A stretch of 15,290 bases of DNA from Planctomycetaceae bacterium (GTDB taxonomy: Bacteria; Planctomycetota; Planctomycetia; Pirellulales; Thermoguttaceae): NCBI GenBank assembly GCA_031283825.1, contig JAITAZ010000496.1:1-15290 (forward strand), in the 5' to 3' direction. Of the stretch, positions 1 to 7,700 are shown one piece after another. Both the position numbers and the translations under genes were made by a program. Numbering within the stretch: position 1 is the first letter of the stretch; every line of letters begins with the position of its first letter. The notes under the pieces were generated by a model. The model searched no databases and had not been told where the DNA came from. It saw nothing but the letters and a program-made list of their open reading frames with translations.

Positions 1-150
1 AATGACGATTTTAATATCAATAAAATTATATTATTTATTTAGGTTTATTTATTATTAAGTAAAATATTAATTATTATTGAGTTAGTCTTTAATAATTTCT
101 TCCATCCCCCCTTTATCCCTTTAAAATAATTGATTTCTACCATACAAAGG
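1..150. other. AT-rich non-coding stretch
   Basis: This stretch is strongly A/T-rich, with short TTATT/TTATTTA runs and one C-run near 106-111. I see no coding region, RNA gene, convincing promoter or terminator. It may carry the 3' flank of a gene outside the window. Confidence 0.5.
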
Positions 151-250
151 CATCATTTCCATTCTCCGCGAATATCAGTCAAATCCGTATTATCCGCGTT
201 TAAAAATTCCCCGTATTATTCGCGTTTAAAAAATTCCGCTGATATATTAC
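151..250 (+). repeat. Dispersed ~100 bp intergenic repeat, copy 1 (upstream of the zinc-ribbon gene)
   Basis: The copy begins catcatttccattctccgcg and ends attccgctgatatattac. Inside it, a 26-27 bp unit is duplicated in tandem at 185-210 and 211-237 (ccgtattatccgcgttta... and ccgtattattcgcgttta...). Related copies with the same two ends lie between the two autotransporter genes: 11309-11390 in reverse orientation and 11485-11581 in forward orientation. The repeat ends 23 bp before the ATG of the first gene, so it may contain or overlap that gene's promoter. This is not shown by the sequence. Confidence 0.75.
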
Positions 251-273
251 TTATTTTCAATTCAATTTAAATT

Positions 274-2535
274 ATGAGTAGTTTGTTTACGATACAATGC
301 ACGACTTGTAACGCGAAAATATCTGTTAAGAGCGAAACGTTGATTGGTCAGATTTTAGCGTGTCCTCGTTGCGGCGGGATGGTTTTAATTGAGCGTCCTG
401 CGCCGGTTGTTAACGCCGAACAATCTAACGAAGTAATCATCGACCCTACGCCGTCGCCGAATTCTCTACAAGCGAATCCGCCTCAACAAGACGACCTAAA
501 TGCAAATGTAAAATTCTTTCCAAACTCGTTGTCGTCGGCTACGGATTCAGGTTTGTTGAACGTGAACAAGCCGGTTGATATTACTCTTAATAATCTTAAT
601 CCGCTAAAAAATACGGCGGCGGAGTTAGCAAACGCGAATAATACGGCGGAATCTGAATCGAAAGAAATTATCTCGGAAACGGAAATTCACAAGCGAAGAA
701 TTATGTTGATAATTCTACTTACGTTATTTGTTATTCTCATTTGCACGACATGTTTATTATTCGTACAAAAAAAAACCGATAGCGAAATTCCAATCGAAAA
801 TCCTACTATTCAGACAGACAATGATACCAAAATTAAAGATCCAGAAATCAAAAATCCAGACCCGCCAACGCCAAATCCGACTCCAAATCCAAATCCGAAT
901 CCAAATCCAACTCCGACTCCAACTCCGAATCCAACGCCGACTCCTCCAGACGATTCTCCAATTAACGTTACAAAAAATCCGCATGAAGATGATGATCCGA
1001 TTTTATTACCGCAACCTACGAAGGGCGGTAATTCGAGTCCAGATAATCCTGATGTTACGAGTTCTTCGACAATGTCTGATAATTTGTCTGATTCGTCGTC
1101 GGGTAATTTTTCGCAGGACATGACAGAGCCGAATTCAGTTGAAAAATATTGGGAAGATTTTCAGAACAAAAATAAAACGAATCAGTCGGACAATACTAAT
1201 AAATCTGATTTTGTCAAGCGAGTAAACGTATCTGCTCGGTTGCGTCAACCTGTTGTTGGGTTTCGGTTTGATAAAACTCCGCTTATTTCCGCGATTCGTG
1301 CGGTTTCGGAATTGACAGAGATTCCGATTTCATTTGACATAGACGAAATGCGGGCGTTTGGAATTAAAATTGATTCTCCGATAACGGGCAAATTTGGTTC
1401 GAGTAGTATTGGCGAGATTTTGGACAAAATGCTTAAACCGTTAAATCTGGTTGCGGTTGTTGAAAACGATCAGCTAACGATTACTCCGTTGCCGGACAAA
1501 AGAGATAAATTGATCGAAGAGACAATAGACATTTCCGACATTGTCAAAGGCACGACGGGCGAGGATCAATTGACGTCGAGTCGACTTGTTGAAATTATAG
1601 TTCGGCTGATAAATCCTGTTGACGTGAAAGTCGGCGAGGTTGAAAAAGTCGGCGAGATTGGCGGCGAAGTTGGTGGCGAGGTTGAACGTAATAATTATCG
1701 TAACGATAATAGGTTGTCTCCGCAGATTCGTTTGGATGGCGATTCGATTTTTATTTGTTCGAGTTGTCGGAAGGTTGACGGAGTGATTCGTCTTTTGGAG
1801 CAGATTAGGTTGTTGCGAGAATTGAAGCAGCGAACAAATATTTTCGAGGAAAATTTAGCGCCGGAGGTTTTTGGTTGGGACAAAGTTGATATGGAGATTA
1901 CGTTGAATTATTATCAGGAAACGTCTCTTCCGGTAATTTTTAGTCAGATTGAGAGGTTGTGCGGTGTATTTATAATTGTTGATCATAATGCGTTGCATCG
2001 TGTGAATTTATCATTTAGTAGTTTGCGTGGTCGAGTTCGTGCGAACAAGATAACGTTAAACGAGGCGATGGAACAATTATTGTCGTCGATTTCTGATGAA
2101 TCGTTGACGTACAGAATTGTCGGCGGCAATATTCTTGAGTTAACGACGGCGCGTGAGGTCAAGCAATTGAGTAAGATGAGTGTGGAGGCGCATTATTATA
2201 AGTCGGCAAAGCATCTGTCGAATGATAACGTTGCGAATGGCAACAACGATACAAATAATTCGGTGGAGAAAGAAGATATCAACAATCTTGAAAACAATGA
2301 AACGCCGGAGCAAATTGTAGAAACGATTTATGCAGTTATTTCTCCGACGACATGGAATAAAATGACAAAAAAATCGGACAAAAAAAATACCAATGTTGGA
2401 GCAACTAATATCGACGACGTCGAAATGTCAACGGACAAGGGTTGTATTATTATAGACCGAGTATCGTCTTGTTTACTTATCCGTCAAAGCCAACCCGTGC
2501 AACGCCAAATCCGAACATGGTTCAAACAAAAATAA
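274..2535 (+). CDS. Zinc-ribbon, single-pass membrane protein with duplicated STN/secretin-type N-domains
   Basis: This is a 753-residue protein. The N-terminus has two CxxC pairs (C9/C12 and C30/C33, the second as CPRCG), a typical small zinc ribbon. A hydrophobic helix at about 143-164 follows a basic HKRR motif, and a Pro-Asn/Pro-Thr linker covers about 195-225. Residues 320-408 resemble the STN short domain of secretins and TonB receptors. Residues 415-520 resemble a secretin N-domain (DISDIV start, then VEIIVRLINP and an I..LLEQIR end) with a Gly/Glu-rich loop at 455-470. A second STN-like unit covers 540-625, and a second N-domain-like unit about 665-753 (ISPTTW, then LLIRQS). No secretin beta-barrel follows, so it is not a complete secretin. 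The expected topology is a cytoplasmic zinc ribbon and a periplasmic C-terminal two thirds. The architecture resembles planctomycete proteins; the biochemical role is unknown. A CxxC (C495/C498) also sits in the periplasmic part. The ATG has no Shine-Dalgarno sequence. Confidence 0.85.
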   Translation: MSSLFTIQCTTCNAKISVKSETLIGQILACPRCGGMVLIERPAPVVNAEQSNEVIIDPTPSPNSLQANPPQQDDLNANVKFFPNSLSSATDSGLLNVNKPVDITLNNLNPLKNTAAELANANNTAESESKEIISETEIHKRRIMLIILLTLFVILICTTCLLFVQKKTDSEIPIENPTIQTDNDTKIKDPEIKNPDPPTPNPTPNPNPNPNPTPTPTPNPTPTPPDDSPINVTKNPHEDDDPILLPQPTKGGNSSPDNPDVTSSSTMSDNLSDSSSGNFSQDMTEPNSVEKYWEDFQNKNKTNQSDNTNKSDFVKRVNVSARLRQPVVGFRFDKTPLISAIRAVSELTEIPISFDIDEMRAFGIKIDSPITGKFGSSSIGEILDKMLKPLNLVAVVENDQLTITPLPDKRDKLIEETIDISDIVKGTTGEDQLTSSRLVEIIVRLINPVDVKVGEVEKVGEIGGEVGGEVERNNYRNDNRLSPQIRLDGDSIFICSSCRKVDGVIRLLEQIRLLRELKQRTNIFEENLAPEVFGWDKVDMEITLNYYQETSLPVIFSQIERLCGVFIIVDHNALHRVNLSFSSLRGRVRANKITLNEAMEQLLSSISDESLTYRIVGGNILELTTAREVKQLSKMSVEAHYYKSAKHLSNDNVANGNNDTNNSVEKEDINNLENNETPEQIVETIYAVISPTTWNKMTKKSDKKNTNVGATNIDDVEMSTDKGCIIIDRVSSCLLIRQSQPVQRQIRTWFKQK

Positions 2536-2551
2536 CCGTTCACGAGTTTTT
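2533..2551 (+). terminator. Possible weak terminator / dispersed TAACCGTTCACG motif after the first gene
   Basis: The motif taaccgttcacg overlaps the TAA stop codon and is followed by agtttttt. It could form an imperfect short stem (aaccgt with acgagtt) before a T-run, so it may act as an intrinsic terminator. The same 12 bp motif occurs four more times near the second autotransporter gene, so it may equally be a dispersed repeat. Confidence 0.35.
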
Positions 2552-2561
2552 TAGAATTAGG

Positions 2562-2881
2562 GTAATATATCAGTGGAATATTTGTTTTTGTAATATATCA
2601 GTAGAAAATTTATGTTAGCCCCGCAGGGGCGAGATGTGCATAACCGGCGGTGTAGCGCAGCGTAATCGCCGGTAAACGCCCCACAAACCGAAAGTCCCGC
2701 AGGGACGACACTATGAATTATTATGAATTATTGTAACGATAAATCAATTTCATAGTGTCGCCATATACGTGGCTTGATTATTGTGGAGATTTCGATCCGT
2801 AGGTTACGCTTCGCTACACCTACGGTTATGCACATGTCGTCCCTGCGGGATTAATAAAAAATAATTCCACTGATATATTAC
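2562..2881. mobile_element. MITE-like 320 bp palindromic element
   Basis: The element is bounded by a perfect 18 bp terminal inverted repeat: gtaatatatcagtggaat at 2562-2579 and its reverse complement at 2864-2881. A second, diverged copy of the left end lies at 2590-2606. Inside, a ~54 bp inverted pair (2619-2673 and 2796-2850) carries the cccgcaggg/ccctgcggg core and the shared gtgcataaccg and gtgtagcg words. A further perfect 12 bp inverted repeat, cgacactatgaa (2706-2717 with 2749-2760), sits at the centre. There is no open reading frame of note, so it could only move with a transposase supplied elsewhere. I see no clear target-site duplication. It could alternatively be a REP-like cluster rather than a transposon derivative. 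Confidence 0.65.
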
Positions 2882-2971
2882 AGAAATCTAAACCCCATAA
2901 AAATACTCGTAAACTCATTAAAAAAATACACAAAAACAAAAATATTACAAAATCTACCAAAAAAATAAATT

Positions 2972-2990
2972 ATTCAAGTGATATGTTACA
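2972..2990 (+). repeat. Diverged copy of the repeat end motif
   Basis: The sequence attcaagtgatatgttac resembles the end motif attccactgatatattac found at 233-250 and 2864-2881. It lies just downstream of the minus-strand membrane protein gene. It looks like a solo or decayed end of the same repeat family. Confidence 0.4.
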
Positions 2991-2995
2991 AATAA

Positions 2996-3421
2996 TTATA
3001 TTCTACTATTTTTTTTGAACCATTTATCATAATAACCACTTATAAACCAAAGCGGTAACATTATCGGAAGAGAGTACATACCAACACAAACAAATGCTAC
3101 CGCAAATCCCACACCATCAGGATGAGTAAACAGATCATATACTACCCAAACAAACCAGACCATATATAAAAATGAAGAAGCCAACAAAATTATTTGTGGA
3201 ATACTTGATTTCGTTTTTTGTGATAGCAACATTGAAATAAAGAGCGGAAAAGTCGAATGAATGATTAAATAAACAGAAAAAAATACCATAGACACAACCA
3301 ATATGAATATATTGTCATGTTGTTGACGTACAAAATTGCACAAAGCATATACAAAAAAGCACACTACTTGACACAATATTAAACAACAATTGATCAATAA
3401 ATTTAATTTCTGCAAATTCAT
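2996..3421 (-). CDS. Small integral membrane protein, function unknown
   Basis: This 141-residue hydrophobic protein has about four membrane segments: residues 7-27, a long or split one at 38-66, 74-98 and 103-128. The tail is basic (YYDKWFKKNSRI). I recognise no catalytic motif or family. The start follows the A/T-rich context gaattATG, similar to the larger genes here, and no Shine-Dalgarno sequence is visible. It is transcribed opposite to the other genes and isolated between two repeat elements, so it is probably a single-gene unit. The hydrophobic, membrane-like composition argues against a chance open frame. It may be an orphan gene. Confidence 0.6.
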   Translation of the reverse strand: MNLQKLNLLINCCLILCQVVCFFVYALCNFVRQQHDNIFILVVSMVFFSVYLIIHSTFPLFISMLLSQKTKSSIPQIILLASSFLYMVWFVWVVYDLFTHPDGVGFAVAFVCVGMYSLPIMLPLWFISGYYDKWFKKNSRI

Positions 3422-3629
3422 AATTCTAAATCAGGCATACTTATTTATTATGTTTTAATCTAATTCTACTGTATTAACTAAAATCAACTCATTTTGTTAT
3501 AGTTACTTACATTTACGATTTTGGCTTTTTGGGGCGATTTGTCGTGCTTTTTTTGTTCGGGTTATCCATTGAGTTGAACGAAAGCAGGCATACTCGTCTT
3601 GAGTACAATTTTTCGTAACCTATCACTTG

Positions 3630-4017
3630 AGGGAACTTCTAAAAACTCGTTTTTTTATTAACCACAGAGAACACAGAGTTCACAGAGAGAATATTTTTTA
3701 AACATTAAATTTTGATTTAAATCCATAATTTTTACTTTAATAAATTTAAATGATGTTTTGATTCAAATTAAAATTCTCTCTGTGTTCTCTGTGTCCTCTG
3801 TGGTTTAAAATTAATTTTTATTAAAACCGCGTAGCGATTTCCCAAAATAGCGATGATTAAAAATTCGCTAGAATTTTCACCCATCGAAAAAAATCACGTT
3901 ACGAATTTATTTTCGACTATTTTGGAGTTGTCCCGACGGGATAAGGTTGATGTTTTGATTCAAATTAAAATTTTCTCTGAGTAATCTGTGGTTAAAATTA
4001 ATTTTTAGAGATTCCCT
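3630..4017. repeat. Composite inverted repeat of the 'aaccacagagaacacagag' type
   Basis: A 33 bp inverted pair, 3660-3692 and 3773-3805, matches at 30 of 33 positions and starts aaccacagagaacacagag. A truncated third copy covers about 3949-4000 and repeats the block gatgttttgattcaaatta, also at 3752-3770, in direct orientation. The outer boundary is an imperfect inverted repeat, agggaacttctaaaaact at 3630-3647 against 4000-4017 (15 of 18 matching). A small hairpin, tcccgacggga, sits at 3931-3941. From memory, CACAGAG-type intergenic repeats occur in many environmental bacterial genomes, but their function is not established. No gene is present inside. Confidence 0.65.
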
Positions 4018-4725
4018 TTAATAAAAATTCTGCGGAATAGGAATTTTAGAAAAATTATTCTAATCTCAAACCGCATTCTTGGAATATTCGATAAAATCGG
4101 TAAATGAGTAATTTTGATTCAAGAGCAAAACGATTTTTTACTCTTTTTTGGAATTTTTTCTGCGACTAGTTTGATTACATTGTCGATTCTACAATCACTT
4201 GCTAATAGCTCTAACTTCGCAAAACCTTTTTGCTCTCAAAACCAATCAGAAATTTTTCAAAGCAAGTAAAAATTTTAATTGACCTCTCGAAGTAATAACA
4301 AAACTAACTTCATCGCGAAACCACGCCTGATTAGCGCTTTTGTTTGACACAATTGTCGCCAATCCGCTTGCTCACTTTATCCTCGCACCCACTCGCGACT
4401 TAAACAAAGTTTCGACGTTTGCATCTTAACATCGTATATCGCCGCATAATTTTCGCGAATCTACACCTGCGGACAACACCTTGCCAGTCCGTACTTTAAG
4501 ATTTTTTAAATCGCCTACTTCCAAATAGGAAAATAGGTTGCTAACTACCGTTCCGCCCAATTTTCGCGAATCCACAGACAATCCGCGCAAAAAATCTGCA
4601 CTAACGGGAAATCGCAAAGTTAAACGAATCCGGTAAATACGGCAAAAAATCTTAATGCGCTCACGCAAAAATTATGAATCGATATTAACTTTATAATCAA
4701 ATTATAAAAAAATTCGCTTCATATT
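4018..4725. other. Intergenic region without convincing features
   Basis: About 700 bp upstream of the giant autotransporter hold no convincing gene. A near-identical 17 bp repeat containing tttcgcgaatc occurs at 4448-4464 and 4559-4575. An 80-codon minus-strand open frame (4426-4668) spans it and shows the same repeat as VDSRKL twice, but I do not consider it a real gene. The region could hold a long 5' leader or a decayed gene; the sequence does not decide. Confidence 0.4.
4692..4697 (+). promoter_or_regulatory. Candidate -10 hexamer upstream of the giant autotransporter
   Basis: A perfect TATAAT lies 28 bp before the ATG at 4726. No good -35 hexamer is found at the usual spacing, and the region is so A/T-rich that a chance match is likely. 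If used, it would give a very short leader and support the upstream start at 4726. Confidence 0.2.
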
Positions 4726-7700
4726 ATGTCAAAAATTCATACGCCAAAAATATTGAAAGATACGCCTGCAAATCAGACGCATCCTAAACGGAAATATTTC
4801 ACAACCGACAACGCCAGAATATTTAACAACTATCCCCCGACTAATATTTCGATAAACCTCGAAATAATTAACTCTGCAAATTACAAAAAACTCGCAGATA
4901 CCAAAATATCTGACGACTTTAAAAAATTTGCAGATAACTCAAAAAGTATAAGAGTCATAAATACAAACAGTTCGATGAGATTTATCAATCGAATTGTCGC
5001 TTACATTGCCGTTACTCTTGTTCTTGTTTGTACTTTCGGAATATTCTTAACTTCCGGCGAACTTCTCGCCCAAACAACCACCAGAATCCATATCAACGAA
5101 CAAGAATATCGCACTCAATATTACACCAGCGGAATCGGAGGTTGGGGAAATTGGAGCGGTTGGTCAGACGGCGGAGGAAGTTCATACACCGGAACTGATT
5201 ACGGATATAATTATTTCGCCAACGTCGCCGGCTTAATTAGCCTAGCCGGAACAAATTACACCGCAGGAGGAATCGTCGAATTATGTACCGACATCAAAGG
5301 TAATGCTTATCACACAAATACATACCAGTCAGGATATTCCTACGAATATCGAAGCGGATGGAATACGGGTACGGCTTCCCGCTCCTCCGTTGGCGGAAAC
5401 CTAAACGTAAACGGAAACGCCGCCGTAACTTTATTAAATACTCTCGTCAATGTCGGGACATCCTCAACTCCATTCACAATTACAACAATGAACAAAAACG
5501 GAACCGGAACGCTCATATTAGATCGCAACTCAAACTCCGCTTTATACTTAAACTCAACAACTTTCACCGGTAACGGCGGATCATTTATTATCGGAAACAG
5601 TAACAGCGTTCAATATACATCAACTACATCAAACGTCGGCTCAACCAGCGGTTTCAACACAACTATAAACAGCGGATCAACTTGGACAGCCGGAAATTTA
5701 ACCGCACACGATTATTTCAACATCAACGGCAGCGGAATAATTAACGCCTCAACAACCACAATTTCCGGCACAACCACAAGCGGAATCGCAAATTTCAACA
5801 CCGGTCCACTAGCTGTCGGAGTCGCCGCTGGAGACGGAAATTTCATCGTTACCAGCGGAAATATCGCCACAACAACCGCTAACATCGCTAACAGTAATCA
5901 CAACGGTCTAATCAGACTAAACGGTGCTGGCGTAAATTGGTCAACAAGCGGACTCGTAAACGTCGGCAACACCGGAAATAACAACACCGGAACAATCGAC
6001 GTTATCTCCGGCGTTTGGAACGCAAATAACCAAATCAATATCGCAAACACCGCCGGAGGAAATGGAATCGTAAATCTCGCACCAAACGGGACTTGGAACG
6101 CTACAAACCAAACGGTCAACGTCGGTCTCAACGGAATCGGAACTGTAAACCAAACCGGCGGAACTTGGACAAATAATAATTCTAATATCGGCGTAAATAA
6201 TGGAAGTAAAGGTTACGTAAGACAATCCGGCGGAACTTGGACAAATAATCACACCAGAGTCGGTATCGCCGCCGGAGCTTTGGGAGACATCAATCAGTCC
6301 GGCGGAACTCACACCGATCAAGACGCCGTAATCGCTGTCTCCGGCGTAGGTAACGTAAGCGTTCACGGAAACGGAACACAATGGATCACAAACGACCAAA
6401 ACGGACTCTCAAACGACTCGGCAATAATCGGACAAAATATAGGTTCAAACGGTATCGTATCTATTTTCGACAACGCAACTTGGGCAATCGGCGACTCCTC
6501 AAATACAGACAACTTAGTTACCGCCTACGAAGGAAAAGGCGAACTCAACGTTTACTCAAACGCAAAAGTAAACGTTGCAGGAGAACATCGAATAGCAGAC
6601 GGCGCAGCTAGTTACGGTACTGACAGAGTTCACTCCGGCGGCGAATTAAATATTTCTGGAGAAACTAAAACAGGTCTATCAGGCGCCGCTCAACTCAAAG
6701 TTTACAACGGCGGAAAAGTAAATATCGCGGAAAATCACTTAGTTGGCTTGTATAACGGAGGTTACGGCAGCGTTCAAGTTGACGGAGTCGGCAGCGTTAT
6801 GAATATCGACGGCGTTTTCTCTGTCGGACATGAATCCGGCACGGCTGGAGGTTATTACGTTTATTATCCCGAAAATTCTCGCGATTCAACTTACGGCGTT
6901 AATTTTAACAACGCTGGTAAAACTACTTACGACGCCAATTCACTCGGCGGCGGATCCTACAAAGATCCCGAAACTTGGCTAGGATCGCCGAATTTAGATT
7001 TACGTCTAAACGACCCCAACTGGAACATGATAAGCGAAGACGCGCCTGGACTTGCAATTACTGCCGGAGGCGTTGTAAACGTTCACGGCGCAGACGGGGT
7101 AAAAATCGCTAATTACGGCAATAGCTACGGTTACGTCTTGCTCGACAGCAAAAACAGCGGAACTGGTAGATCAACATTGAATATCGACAACGATTTGACA
7201 ATGGGCGTATTAGCCAGTAACCACAATAACGATAACGCTTACGTCCGAATTATAAACGGGTCTTTGATTTCAGTCGGAGGTCAAGCGATAATCGCAAATG
7301 CCGAAGGAACAAAAGTTAATGTTCGCGTAAACGGTTCGCAAGGTTCAAATAACGCAAGTCTAGAAATCGCTAAAGACTTGACCGTCGCAAAAGGTGTCGC
7401 CAACAACTCCGCAACAGAAGGAAATCTCTACGTTTACGATAAAGGTAATGTCGAAGTAGGAAAAGGAGGCACGGCAAATATGACTATCGCAGAAACAAAT
7501 AATACCTACGGACGAGTTCACGTTGACGGCGTAGGTTCTAAAATTACAGTAAACGGTCTATTGACTGTAGCCAAAGAAGGTAACGCCGGCGGAAGATACA
7601 AACGGACGCCAGACGGAAATCCAAATAACGACCATATCAACAATCCGTCTCATCTCGGCACCTGGTTCGATTCGCCTAATACATTGACAAATTTAACTTT

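Noticed and set aside
728..1123. Plus-strand 131-codon open frame inside the first gene, and a minus-strand Gly/Val-rich one at 810-1121
   Set aside because: Both are shadows of the Pro/Asn/Thr-rich linker of the real gene. Their low-complexity compositions (Arg/Gln/Leu and Gly/Val/Phe) follow directly from the repeated codons.
274..2535. First gene as a complete type II/III secretion secretin
   Set aside because: Only STN/N-domain-like parts are present. The C-terminus ends in a second N-domain-like unit with no room for the secretin barrel.
2562..2881. Insertion sequence
   Set aside because: There is no transposase open frame inside and no clear target-site duplication, so only a MITE-like call is supportable.
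4426..4668. Minus-strand 80-codon open frame in the intergenic region
   Set aside because: Its only feature, a doubled VDSRKL, comes from a 17 bp DNA repeat. It has no domain, membrane segment or start signal that supports a gene.
5941..6399. Minus-strand 152-codon open frame within the giant autotransporter
   Set aside because: It lies opposite strand repeats whose codons rarely give stops in this frame. It has no recognisable domain, and the plus-strand gene is clearly real.
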